The translations under genes and the position numbers were made by a program. From positions 38,354,855-38,418,854 of the forward strand of contig NC_016131.3 in NCBI RefSeq assembly GCF_000005505.3: DNA of 64,000 nucleotides, read 5' to 3'. Position 1 is the stretch's first letter. Each line of letters begins with the position of its first letter. Positions 1 through 10,992 of this stretch are shown here, one piece after another. Below the pieces are notes generated by a model. The model ran no database searches and was not told the origin of the DNA. It was given only the letters and a program-made list of their open reading frames with translations. Source of the DNA: Brachypodium distachyon. Taxonomy: Eukaryota; Streptophyta; Magnoliopsida; Poales; Poaceae.

Positions 1-408
1 AAGTAGAGGACCCGGTGGTCCTCATCCAGCTTGCCGGGAAGGCTGGTCCCAGCTCACTTTCTTCTACACCCGTGGACGTCCATTCCGCGACGAAGTTCGC
101 CAGGGCCGTGCTCTTAATGCTTTTGGAGTTGGCGAAGCAGAGGTCGAACTCCGACAGCTCCATCCTCCATTCGGCCACCCTTCCGGTGGCTTCACCGGTT
201 GGTGAGGGCCCGCTCAAGGCAGAACCCGGACACCACCGTGACACGGTGCGCTTGGAAGTATTGGCGCAGCTTGCGGGACGCAAGGAGAATCCCCAGAAGG
301 AGCTTCTGTACTTGCGGGTACCTTGTTCGCGCGTCGCACAGCACCGTACTAACGAAGTACACCGGGCGCTGCACCGACCGCGGAAGCTTTCTGTGTTTTC
401 ATGGATTT
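1..408 (-). pseudogene. Ty3/gypsy pol fragment (RT connection / RNase H start)
   Basis: Read on the minus strand this encodes the end of a gypsy reverse transcriptase and the linker into RNase H. Recognisable residues are [19 protein letters not shown], a following [18 protein letters not shown] block and, near the window edge, IKSTALANFVAEWTS. This series is typical of Tat-type gypsy polyproteins of grasses. The piece is cut by the left edge of the window and fades out near 408, beyond which no RT core is seen. It lies on the same strand as the degraded pol at 9.8-11.7 kb but is a separate copy. It is a fragment, not a working gene. Confidence 0.85.
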
Positions 409-683
409 CGAAAAAAAAATTACAGCACCTCGGGCCTGGTAAGAATCTAATCTGCAGGAAAGAGTGGAATCTTGCGCACTGTAATACTCGTGGGCTGCCC
501 ACGGGTTGCCGCATGCAGCAGCGCCTTGAGGTGCGGAACGACCGCACCCCGAGAGACTCGCCGCACTCCGAGGCTCCTGACTCGGGAGGGCGCCGCCACG
601 TGTGCCACAGCAACTTCAAAGGAAGGGATGCCACGGGTGCTGCGCTAATCCGTTGCGCGCGGAGGCAAGCCCGTCCCCCGCGC

Positions 684-690
684 CTATAAA
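684..690 (+). promoter_or_regulatory. TATA-like box upstream of the hairpin array
   Basis: CCTATAAAAC sits in a GC-rich setting about 80 bases before the first hairpin unit. It points rightwards across the array, antisense to the ORF at 2.1-5.1 kb. A similar AT core stands at the same relative place beside the second array (9,091-9,107, pointing leftwards). That both are promoters is an inference from motif and position. The stretch 409-683 holds no recognisable gene. Confidence 0.45.
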
Positions 691-766
691 ACGCGCGCCC
701 CAGCCATGGAACGGCTCAGAGCGAAGCCGAGAAAGGGGCTGTTAAGGCGGGCGGTGCCGTGGAGGC

Positions 767-1580
767 GCGATGGGGGTGCATACCATCAGCGCCTAGCACC
801 GACAGGTGCACGGCCATCACGCCCTTGCCGCATCGCCCCATCGAGCCCGCTCTGAGGGGCGTCACAGAGACACGGTGGTGGTGCATGCCATCAGCGCTCC
901 GCGCCGTCGGGTGCACTACCACCGTGCCCTTGCCGCTCCTCCTCAAGCGAGCGGCTCCTAGGCGAGGGCTGCCGCGGAGGCACTGGGGTGGTGCATTCCA
1001 TCGGCGCCCGGCGCAGACGGGTGCACTACCGCAGTGCCCCTGCCGCATCCCTCCAGAGGACACCTCTGCAAGGAGCAGGGGCTGCCGCGGAGATACTATG
1101 GTGGTGCATGCCATCGGCGCCTGCCGCCGACGGGTGCACCATCATAGTGTCCCTCCGCATTCCCCTAAGAGAGCCCCACTATAGGCGCGGTTCGTTGCGA
1201 GGATGCTGTGAGGGCGCCGGTGCTGGCATTCGCCGTCCGTTTCGGCCCATCACCGCGTCCCTGCCACGGCCCTTGAGCAGTTTTGCTCCCAGGCAGCAAG
1301 GGCTGCTGCGGGAACATCGTGGCATCCTTGCCGCCCGCTTTCGGCGGGGGTGGCGAGGAAGCCACGATGTCCCTGCTGCGGCCCTCAGACGGGTTTTTTC
1401 CAAGCAGCGAGGGCTGCTGTGGGGACGCCGGACGTCCTCGTCGCACGCAGTCAGCGGTAGTCCCGAGGAAGTCACGGCGTCCCTACCGCACCCCTCGGAG
1501 AAGGCTTTTCCAAGGGCAAGGGTTGCCGTGGCGTCCCTGCTGCTTCCCTTTGCCAGGCACTTTGCAGGGATAACGAGCCA
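767..1580. repeat. Tandem array of ~110-bp hairpin units
   Basis: About seven or eight diverged units start near 767, 871, 982, 1096, 1201, 1310, 1421 and (weakly) 1530. Each holds an inverted repeat of roughly 50-65 bases. For example, 871 CACGGTGGTGGTGCA pairs with GTGCACTACCACCGTG ending at 926; 1096 CTATGGTGGTGCA pairs with GTGCACCATCATAG ending at 1147; 1310-1373 forms a longer stem around GACATCGTGGC. The outer stem bases change from unit to unit but remain complementary inside each unit. The long reading frames across this area are by-products of GC richness. A related pair of units lies at 8,853-9,038 in the second Tat copy. Confidence 0.8.
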
Positions 1581-2145
1581 GGAGTGCGCCTCCGGTGAAC
1601 GCTTCGGGCGCAAGACAGAACGAAAAGCTAAGTACTAACACCTAAATGGCGAACCCACTAAGAACTGAACGTAATTGAGCACTGTCTCGCCAGGTGTGGC
1701 CCCAGACCCTGCGCGTAGCTGGAGTGTTAGAAGGACACTTGCGGGGGTAGTGCGCTCCCCGTGTGGCTTCCCGGGTCTGTCCCGGAAGGGCACGGCTTGG
1801 AGTAGCTACCCCGCAAGTGGAGTGGCTCCCCGCTACCGCTTGACGCCAGGTCGGCACTGCGGGTCCGTCCCGAGTCCCTGGTCTGGTCAAGGGTGAGGCG
1901 CGCGAGTCCTCGGTAACACAAGGCAAAACACGCAAAGGCTAGGGTAGTCACCCCGCGAGGCGGCACCGGGAACAAGGAACAAGAATTTAAGCAAATTAAA
2001 AAGCTTGATTGTCTAAGTGTTGAACGGTTACATAAGCTAATTGAAAAATAATTGTTCAAACGGTGCCAAGCACCACACTTGCAGGAAAAAACAAACAAAA
2101 GGAGGTACATTGGAAAGCAGCAAGAACGGCTGGAGGCTGCGGCAA

Positions 2146-5079
2146 CTAGTTGTTGTCGTCTTCTGCCGGGGGCTCCGGGGACGGCTCGGGCTCCGGCTTC
2201 CTCTGCATCCGCTCGACCACTTCGTCGACGAACCCACGCACTGCTTGGGTGTGCGTGGGCTCGTCCTCGCTATCCGAACAGGCGTCCAGCAGGGACTTGA
2301 AGGGAAACTCCGGGTGCCGGAGATGTATCCTTCGGAGGATTGTCCCGGTAACCTCCCGGGCGCAGTTGGCGACCTCATTGGTGCCGTACTGAGCGATCCA
2401 GACGTCGAGTGCCCCAAGCTTTCCTACCAGGTCGGAGAAGAAGGGGATCAAGGTGGAGACGTCTGTGCCGTCCACCGCCGCGGCCTGCAGCTCAAACCGG
2501 GGCAGCACGTCGCGCAGCGCCTGGGCAATCTTTAGCAGCTTCTCGGTTTCTAATTGCTGCTACCCGATCAGCGTGCCGTGGTGGAGCCGGGCATCGTGCG
2601 CGGCCTTCTTGGCCTTGCTGAGGCTGCCTTCCAGCGCCGCAAGCTCCGCGATCTTGACCGCGACGTCGTTGCCGGCCTTGGCGAGCTCCTCCCGAACGGC
2701 GGCCAGTTCGGTCTCAAGCCTGGCCGCTCTGTCCTTGCGGAGCCAAGCTGGATCTCGTGCCGGGCCGCTGCTCCCACCGCGTCCTCGGTGGCCTTGACCC
2801 GCACCACCAGCTTAACGCGAAGGCCCTGAATCTCGCCACCGTAATTAGCGGTAGGTCGCTCTTCTCGTCCAGCCGGGCCTGGGCCGCCGCGAGCACCCCG
2901 GTGTGCTCCTTCTTGGTCGCCTCGAGGGTTGCCGCCAGCGAGTCCAGCTCCCCTTGAAGCTTCGTGCGCTGAGCCTCCAGCTGCTGGTGGAGTTCGGCCT
3001 CCAGGACGACCGGTTCCTCGGCGTCCTCCAGGGCTTGCTGGGCAAGACGCGCCTCCTCCCTACCGAGGCGCGTCTCCTCGCGCAGCCGGGAGAGCTCTTG
3101 CCGTTCCCTCTCCATGGCTTCCCGCACCTCGCCGAGTTGGCTCTTGGCAACAGCGTGGTGCTCCCTCACCTCGTTGAAAGAGGTGACGAAGGCATGCTGT
3201 TGGTCCCTGACGGTGTCCAGGAACCGGTGCCCCCGCTCGAAGATGCTCGGATCCCAGGTGATAGGATTCCAAGCTAGCCCGGCGAGGGTGCCGAGGTCAT
3301 TGTTGGGGAGGGCAGCCGAGGACGACGAAGCCCCCGCTGCCGTTGTAGGGCTGTGCGGGGGGTCGCCCGCCTGCTCCGAGGGATCCTGTCGTCCTTCCCC
3401 GGCAGCTTCCCCTTCACCCGCGCTCAGGGACCTCGGGGCTGGAGAAGCCTCCTTGCCCCCGGCAAGGGCCATTACCTGCTGGGCGGCAGGTGAGTCCGCG
3501 CCAGCTGCATCCGCAACTCCTGGCACGTCGCCAAGCCCCGTCTCGATGGTGACGGTGGCCACCACTGCCGTTGCCGCCGGCGCGACAGGGCCTGGTGCGG
3601 GAGCTGACGCTGGATCCTCTACTGCCCTCGTGATCTCGACATCAGGGTCGAAATCAACCATGGTTGCGTCTGCTCTCGATACGGGCGCGTTTGGGCTTGC
3701 AGCAACAAAGAATGTGAGGATGGACAAGTAGAAGAGTTATCGGAAGCGGACAAGCGTAGCCAGAGCGATTACCTTGCAGGGCAAGTGGACTTGTGAGGGG
3801 GGGCTTCCGCCGCCTCCCCCCGTGCCGGCGGGAGCTTTGGAGAGGCCTGCCGCGGGCGAGTTGCCGCTTGCTGAAAGAGAAGGTATGTTTGTATGGTTAA
3901 CTAACAACTAAAAAGTGCAGCAGAGGAGGAGCGAAGGAGCCGTACCAGTCGCAGGCCCCGCCCCCGTTGGGGTTGGGTCATCGGCGGGCATGATGAGGGC
4001 GCCACGGGCCCCCGTGTCGGTCGGGTCGGCGGGCGGAGACACGCTCCTACCCCTCTTGCTGGTGCTCGCCGGCGAGTTGCCCTCGGGGGGTTGCGCCGGA
4101 GCGCGATGCCCCGGAAGACCCCCCATGCGGGCGGCACCGTAGGCACCCGCGGGGTCGCCCTGACCCGGAGTGTCGCGGGTGTCGACGGCGAAGCCCCCAC
4201 GGTGTCAGGAGCCACGTCCTGAGAGTTTCCAAATCCATGTCGTCCTGATGGAGGCGTGTCCTGTCCCCGGGACCCATGTACATCCACGCGGGCCGGGAGC
4301 GCAGTTGGAGCAGCGCGATGCGCCGGTGGACGAAGGTACGCGCCACGTCCACATCGGTGAGCCCTGCTAGCCGCAGCGCCTTGATCTTCTCCACGATGGG
4401 AAGGAGATAGGCGTCGCGGTGGTACCTGTCTTGCCAGCCGTTGTGGGGTTGCGGCAACTCTGTGGGTGAGAAGATGAACTCTTGGGGGTCTTCCAATCGG
4501 ACCCAGCACCAGTCGCCCCGCCACTCCTTCTCAATCTTCTTCCCCAACCGGATGATGAACTCGGACTTCACCTGGTGTTGTCAATTCGGGGGTAGAAATA
4601 GTGGCGGAAGAGCGCCACCGACGGCATCACCCCCACGAACACTTCGCAAAGGAATTGGAAGGTGGCGAGGAGGAACAACGATGTGGGGTGGAGCTGCGCC
4701 ACCTACAGCTGTACGACTCCATCAATGCGTGGAGGAACAGCGAGAACGGCGGCACCAGCCCGGTGAGGATGAAGCGCCCGAACAGCCGGAAGTCCTTCTC
4801 CTGGTGCTCGACGCCTGCAGGGAAGATCAGGGTCTCCCCGTGCTCATTGAACTTGGAGACAACGGCATGCCGGATCTTGTCCGGCGCCTCGCCGTTATTG
4901 CCAGGCCGGTAGAAGGCGAGCGTGGCCCGCATCTCCCATTTCTTCCGGTCTTTGTCAGCGGCTGCCTTGGTTGCCGCCTCGCTCCTGCTGGCCGCCGCTT
5001 TCTTCGAAACCTGCACCTCCTTTCCGTTCCTGGTGGTGGGGGCGCCATGGGGAACAAAGGTGGAAGCTAGCAGGAACAC
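2146..5079 (-). pseudogene. Tat-type extra ORF (putative gypsy-type transposon domain), copy 1
   Basis: Minus-strand segments form one degraded gene. The N-terminal part (5079-4627 and 4571-4047) has the features of the 'putative gypsy type transposon' domain (Pfam PF04195 family): LIFPAGVEHQEKDFRLFGRF, a serine/leucine-rich stretch, then FIIRLGKKIEKEWRGDWCWV. A frameshift near 4,690 separates the two segments. An Ala/Pro-rich linker and a long coiled coil (3727-2714; repeated ERERQELSRLREETRLGREE-type heptads) follow, and the C-terminal piece (2508-2146) ends in an acidic Pro/Glu tail. The protein's role is unknown; such ORFs lie antisense to gag-pol beside the 3' LTR in Tat elements. Here the LTR at 5.4-6.4 kb is correctly placed for a plus-oriented element. 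Probable introns near 3.73-3.90 kb were not resolved. Confidence 0.75.
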
Positions 5080-5401
5080 TTAGATGCAAGATGCAAAAGG
5101 AGGGTGAAAACGAAGGCTGTGGGGAATAGAGCGCTTTCCCCTTTTGGCAGCAGTAAAATCTTTATAGCACCCGGCCGTTTGGTAACGGCCGGTTCCGTAC
5201 CCTACGGGTGCGCGGGGAGTGGCCTTAACTTCCCTGTTTAAGGGGGAGTTTAGGGCGGAAATCACGCACCCACTACTCCGTCTGTAACGGCGTGGCACCA
5301 GGGGCAACGGAGGGAAGCGGGCCCGAGGCGAATCGGGGCCCACGAGTCGGTTGTGGGCGTAGCCCGGCAACCGACCTGGGGAAGGCTCGTCCGGGAACAG
5401 G

Positions 5402-6394
5402 TGATGCCGGCCCATGCCCGGGGGCTACTGTCGCACCAGTGGCACCCGGTGTACCACTGTTGCGCGACGCGTGGTCCCCGTCTCCGAGTTCCCGGGAGGA
5501 TTTCGTCCCGGGCAGCAGCCCGGCAAGCTACCAGCCAGGAAGGGCTAGTGGGACTTCGGGGAATATTCCCGCCTAGACACCTCCCGGGAAGCCGCTTCCC
5601 GAGAGGGGGTTCCCGGGTGTGTTTGGCCTGGGCGCTTCCCAGGGAGCGACTGGCCGGGAGGACGAGTTCCCGGGCGCAGGCTCCCGCCACAAAGGTGGGG
5701 CCCAGCGGACAGAGCAACAGCGCCACGCGGGCGCGTGGCAGGCGTCGGGTGCGCAGTCTCAGCAGGACGAGGAGTGAGGCGCACGGTGCATTAAATGAGC
5801 CGACAGGAGGGCCGTTACCCGTCCAAATCAGGTGAACAGTGGCTGTCCAATCCTACCTTTAAGGTTTTAGACCCCTAGCAGCGGAGGTGGCGTCCATGCA
5901 CGCCACCAACTCACCGAGGGGGAGTTGCATGTCTCCCTGATCGACACTTGTAATGCATGCACCGCGGCACCTGTGATATCCCCTTCAGTATAAAAGGAGG
6001 AGCCCCGCCGATGGTCAAAGGGTTCCACGGTTCCACAATCTGACGGGTAAATGGACTCACACTTAGCCATTAGCAGTACCCTAAAGCAGTGAAGAGCACT
6101 TAGCCAGAAAGAGAACGCCCGGGGTCGCTCCCCCCCGCAACGTGTAAACACTTGATCTATAGTCAATCCCAGTTCAGACAGGCAGGACGTAGGGTTTTAC
6201 ACCTCTGGGTGGCCCGAACCTGGGTAAAAACGTGTGTGCATGTGTTCTTAGCTTGCATACATCCGGTGTACATTACTTTGCAGGTTGCGTAGGCCCATCA
6301 TCCACGCCGGTGATCGCCGAAGCGATCCCCGACGCCCCTGCCGAACCTAAAAAGGGGGCATGACCGCACGCCCCCGGTGTCGGAGCCCCGTGCG
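5402..6394 (+). mobile_element. Tat-type gypsy LTR, plus orientation (probable 3' LTR of copy 1)
   Basis: The segment starts TGATGCCGGCCC and contains the promoter motif AGTATAAAAGGAGG near 5,988. Its last 250 bases (GATCGCCGAAGCGATC ... GTGTCGGAGCCCCGTG) match the reverse complement of 13,280-13,450, so the two are LTRs of one family in opposite orientation. The end is taken at the ACGACA near 6,390. The following bases are not a primer-binding site, which fits a 3' LTR. The start is approximate, set by the TG and the preceding purine-rich bases. The downstream junction cuts straight into the second copy of the extra ORF. Confidence 0.65.
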
Positions 6395-8346
6395 ACGACA
6401 CCAGCACCTCGCCGGTAGCCCCGGCCAAGAAACCCCGCCCGACATTGAGCGGCGGTGACAAGGACGCCGCAGACGTGGCGGATATACGGCGGCACCTGCT
6501 GCTGGGGACACACAAGTCCCCGACCCAAACCTGCTGGGCACCAACCTGGCAGCAGGTATCCCGGAGACCGAGCACCACTCATTCTAATTTATTTTCACTA
6601 CTACTTCCTAACGCGGGATCAATGGTAGCCGGCGGGAGCATCCGGGCAACTGGCGGGGAAGCGGCTGATGGAGCCGCACACCAGGCCAGTGACGGGACAC
6701 GGCAAGGTATTACTTCATTCTTTGTAATGGTTCTTACGCCAATCTGAATCACTTCCTGGGCTGAAGCAAGTGTCCATGTGCAGTCGCCGGGGATGCTCCA
6801 ACTGCACCTGCGCCCACCGAGGTGCGGGTGATCGACCTCATCGGCGAGGCCGTTGACGACGCTCCGGAGGAGGTTGCCTCTGCCAGAGCCCTTCAACAAA
6901 CCGCCCCGGAGCTTGCCGGGGACACAACGGCCCACCGCAGGTGACACCGCGTAGATGGAGCTGCCCACGGTGGGTAACGTGGGACAGCCTATGCCTGTCG
7001 AGGCAAGCAGTGGCGCCTTGGAGAAGCCCCCGAGCACCCGGCCTCCTCCTTTGGGCGGACAGGGAGCTTTGGGGCTCGAACAAGTCGGAGGTGCGTCGCT
7101 GAGCCCTGACGCAGCCTCGGGGTCGCAGACGGTCGCGGCGGGGTCCTCCTCCACCGGAGCTGCCTTCAGCTTGGGAGCAGGGTAGCTCGCCCGGTGATCA
7201 TGGGGTTGAATCACCTTCGACCCCAGCGTGTTCCTGCAAGGACACCAGGTGATCAACAACATCCAGCAGTAGCAGCGGATGTTCATCGACTTCTTCAACG
7301 ACGCGGAGCAGCACCACGCTCGCGTGGTGGCGGAGCTGGGCACCGGAAGCCGGGAGGTGGAGGAGCAGCGCGCAGAGCTGCAACGGCTCCGGGAGGAGCT
7401 CCAGCAGCCGCAGCAAGCAAGGGCAGCGCCCACCGTGCATGGAGTTCCGGAGGCCGAGGTCCTCCGGCAACTGTAGGACCTGCAGCAAGAGCACGAGCGG
7501 GAGCTCGAGCTGCTGAAGGCTACGCATGCCAAGGGTGAGGAAGAGCACCAGGCGGCCCTGCATTCGTTCCAGGAGCGTCTCCGAGAGAAGTCGGACTTGC
7601 TGTCCAACTACTCCCTGGAGATCCAGCACCTCCGGCGCGAAGTCAGAGAGCTGGAGACAGCGGCTACGACATCAGCCGAAGCCTCGGCGCGCCGGGAGAA
7701 GGAGTTGCAGGAGCAGGCTCGCTATGGCGCGGGCAGCTCAAGGCTGCCCAGGAGGCGGGCTCATCCCTTCAGGGCGAGCTCAATATGGCGTGGCAAGAGC
7801 TTCGCTTTATCGATGAGGACAATACCATGAAAGCGTACGAGATCGGTAGGCTGAAATCGGAATGCCGCGAGCACAAGCTGCAGGCCTAGGAGGCTCGTGA
7901 TGCATGCACCGAGCTGCGGGCCCGCAGGACGGAGGAGGCAGCCAGGCTGAAGAGGCTGGCGGACTCAGCGGTGGAGGCGCTGCAAGGGCCCCGTGACTTC
8001 CTTCGACGGGGCAAACATCGGCAGCTTCACCTCGTTCTTCGCAGATTTCGTTGGCCGACTACACGGCCCGGAGAAGTGCGTCACGGCTTTAGGGGATCGG
8101 CAAGTCGGCTTTGCAGCCGAGCCCGTCACCGGGCAAATCCTCACCCAGTTCGACGCCTGGTCAGAAGAAGAAGAGGCCAAGACCCACCGGGAAGCGGTAC
8201 AAGGCGTCGTGGATGAGATGGTGGCGCGGATGTAGAACAAGGCTGATGAAGCTGAAGCTGCTGACGAAGAAGCCGCCAGAGGGGGTCCCGACGTCCAGGA
8301 GGCACCTGCCGCCAAGACTGCTGCTCCAGGAGCACCTCCTACATAG
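6395..8346 (+). pseudogene. Tat-type extra ORF, copy 2 (truncated, stop codons)
   Basis: This plus-strand copy is homologous to the minus-strand ORF at 2.1-5.1 kb. The domain-bearing start is missing: the sequence begins in the linker (PVAPAKKPRPTLSGGDKD) right after the LTR. It continues with EVRVIDLIGEAVDD near 6,820, a coiled coil from about 7,279 (VEEQRAELQRLREELQQ, interrupted by TAG at 7,474), and a C-terminal domain at 7,993-8,235 (SFTSFFADFVGRL), matching LIPFFSDLVGKL of copy 1. A further TAG stands at 8,233 and the acidic tail ends near 8,346. It is antisense and tail-to-tail to the gag-pol remnant at 9.8-13.2 kb, as expected for a Tat element. The non-coding 8,347-8,850 matches 1,600-2,140 of copy 1 in reverse. 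Confidence 0.7.
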
Positions 8347-8852
8347 TTATACCGCTTGTTCCTTTTTATTTATTTTCCTGCAAGTGGCGCGAGGCGCCTA
8401 ACAACTTATTTTGTGTTAGCCCCAATCGTTTTATATGTCCAACTCACGAACTCGTTTGTTACATCTTCGTTTTTATCCAATGACAATTTACTTGCCGGGG
8501 AGGGCCTCTGTCCTTCACATGCTATACCTTGTGTACCCGGGGACTTGCCAACTGCGTGCCTAGCTAGACCAAGGACCCGGGACGGACCCGCAGTGCCGAC
8601 CTGGGGCCAGACAGCAGCGGTCCGTCACTCCACCTGCGGGTTGACTACCCCAGCGCACACACCTCCGGGACGGACCCATAAGCCATGTGTGGGGAGCGTC
8701 CTCCCCCCGCAAATGTCCTTCTTAAACTCCGGCTACACAGGAACTGAGCTCACCCCGGTTAACCAATGCTATCAAAGAAAGAACTAAGGACTCGAAGTGA
8801 AGTACTAAGCTTTTTGTTCTCTCAACGTTAAGCACCCATTAGAGAGTCGCGG

Positions 8853-9038
8853 CAAGGACGCGGTGACAATGCATTCTACAGCGGTACACGTCGTGGGATG
8901 CATCACCACCGCGTCTTCGCTACGCCTCTCACCTCTGGTGTTTCCATCTCTGGTGTTCTCTTCTAAGTGATGTGGCAGGGCAGCGATGGTGGGATTCCCA
9001 CCCTCTGCGCTTGTCGCAGAGGGATGCACCACCATCGC
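8853..9038. repeat. Two hairpin units related to the 0.8-1.6 kb array
   Basis: Unit one (8,853-8,917) pairs AAGGACGCGGTGACAATGCA with TGCATCACCACCGCGTCTT. Unit two (8,982-9,038) pairs AGCGATGGTGGGATTCCC with a right arm ending GCACCACCATCGC. They share the GGTGG..GCAT core with the first array and sit at the same place relative to the extra ORF, 3' of it and before pol, but in mirror orientation. Spacing is about 129 bases. Confidence 0.7.
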
Positions 9039-9090
9039 CTCTCTGTGGCATCCCTTGCCTTCTTGCATGTTGTTGGTATCGCGCTTGCCC

Positions 9091-9107
9091 CGGTCTTTAA
9101 ATAGACG
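9091..9107 (-). promoter_or_regulatory. TATA-like box facing the second hairpin pair
   Basis: On the minus strand the sequence reads CTATTTAAAG, 55-60 bases before the hairpin units. This mirrors the arrangement at 684-767. Promoter function is inferred from position only. The stretch 9,190-9,766 beyond it shows no gene. Confidence 0.35.
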
Positions 9108-9766
9108 AAGCGCTGCCTTTGCCGCCACGCACGCGGAACCACCAGTGGACGCGTGGAGGCACTGGCCCTGTCTTAGTTTCCTGCATCAAACCTTGAAGTA
9201 ATTGCCATATATGCACAACTTACTCGCAAGATGATCACAGTGTGCCTTCGTCCCCATCTTTATCCTGTATGTCAGATTCTCACAGTGCCCAAGGTGCATA
9301 ACAAAAAAAATTCGAAACGCACGAAAAACAGCACAAACTGGATAACCTCCTGCCTCCCAGCCCCCGGGCACAAAAGAGTCGATCTCAGACTTGGGTGAGA
9401 ACTTTCATACATCCATGGTGCCTTGCTAGCACGTATCACATTGCGGACGAGAACGGCAACTGCTAGGCCTCGTTCCGGGTTAACCCGGCAACGAGCTTGC
9501 TTTTCAGGGTTCCGGCAGCACCCTGCTCACAGCCAAGGATGAGGAGACAATTCTGTGCACCTAGAGCAGGTGACAGAAGCAAACATTAACACTAAACACA
9601 ATATCAATTGAAATAACACTTATCTTTATTCATCTTTGTGCTAGACGATTACAATCGGGCCTTGCCCGGCTACACTAGCTTAAAGAGGCACGCTGCCGCA
9701 GCGTCATTTGTGGGTAAGGCGCCACCGTTTCACGGATAGAACTTGCGCAAGTGCACAGTGTTCCAA

Positions 9767-10403
9767 CTATTGGGCCACGACAAGCCTTTTTCGCTTTCTA
9801 GCCGGACAGCCCCCGGTCTGGTCACCAGCACTACCCGGAAAGGGCCTTCCTAGTTTGGAGTCAACTTGTTTCTGGCTTTCATTCCTTGTATCCTGTGCCA
9901 TGACAGCTCGCACAGGCTCCACCTCGACCCATCTCGAGAACTTGTCGATGGCCACGAGAAGATAATTATAGCCGCCGACAGCTCTCGGCATCTTACCGAC
10001 GATATCCAGTTCCCAGAATGCAAACGGCCACGAGGACGGGATGACTTGCAGGGCTTGAGTGGGCGACTCGATCACTACTCCAGCACCAGCACCCTGCAAG
10101 CTGAAGGTGCCGTCGAAGTACATGACCCAGTACCCTTCATCTAGCTTGTCGGGAAGGCTTGCTTCCGGCTCTTCTTCTTCTATTCCCATGGAGGTCCACT
10201 CTGCGACAAGTAGGGTACAATGCTTCCCTGATTGCCCCTGCGTTCTTGAGCTTCTTCACTTTGTGCTGGATGAAGTCCTTGCGTTCCTGTGCTTGCCGGT
10301 GAACCTTTTGCTTGGCACGGCACGCGTCTGGTCGCACCACCAACCGATGCTCGATCACCTCCCTGGGGACTCCGGGAAGATCCGACGGGTCCCAAGCGAA
10401 CAC
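9767..10403 (-). pseudogene. Gypsy pol remnant: RT start, RNase H start and integrase piece joined by deletions
   Basis: On the minus strand the protein starts with the gypsy RT entry motif (MFAWDPSDLPGVPREVIEHR, at 10,403) and continues to the point where the RT core should begin. It then jumps to the RNase H start (EGYWVMYFDGTFSLQGAGAG) and, after about 20 residues, to the integrase core (LDIVGKMPRAVGGYNYLLVA ... KFSRWVEVEPV). The RT active site, most of RNase H and most of integrase are missing. Two clean internal deletions have therefore shortened pol, and the element could move only with help in trans. Confidence 0.8.
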
Positions 10404-10992
10404 GTCTGAATTTCCCCGGAGGAAGGCGATGAGGGTGCTTTCCTATTTGTCGCTGAGACTCGCACCGATGGAAACGGTGCGCGCCTCGTCGCCAGCTTGC
10501 AGGGGTACCTTCTTGACCTTGGCACCCCCCTCCTTCAGCTTCACACCTTTGCTGACGCGCGGGCCAGAGCTGGTACTGCCCCCGGCACCAACCCGGGGGT
10601 AGCTCGCGCCTTCTTCTGTGCGGGCTGCTCACCCGCAAGTGGATCCTCGTTCCTGGCCACGTCGAAGTCGCCGGAATCCGCCACTGCGGAGGTCTTCATG
10701 ACCTCACCCACGCACCAAGCAGCGTCCTTCAGGTCGCACTTGATGGAGAGTACACCGTATGTTGACGGCATCTTCATTACGCCATAGGCGGAATGAGTCG
10801 CCGCCTTGAACTTGATCAGCGCTGCCCGACCAACGATCTCCCGTTGTACGGCAACGGGGTGTGAGCCACGTCGAAGACAACGTGCTTAGTCTGGAACGCT
10901 TCCCGGGACCCGAAAGTCACAGGGAGCGTGATTCGCCCCATGGGATGCACCACTCCGGGGTTAATCCACCGGAACGGGTCGGTGGGCTTCAT

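Noticed and set aside
15..689. A 224-codon plus-strand frame
   Set aside because: It is the antisense shadow of the gypsy pol on the minus strand, which has clear motifs.
767..1580. A regular repeat array that might suggest CRISPR
   Set aside because: Plant nuclear context, diverged units and no separate repeat/spacer pattern; each unit is a self-complementary whole.
759..1638. Several overlapping long reading frames on both strands
   Set aside because: They cross the hairpin array, have no family resemblance and reflect GC-rich sequence without stops.
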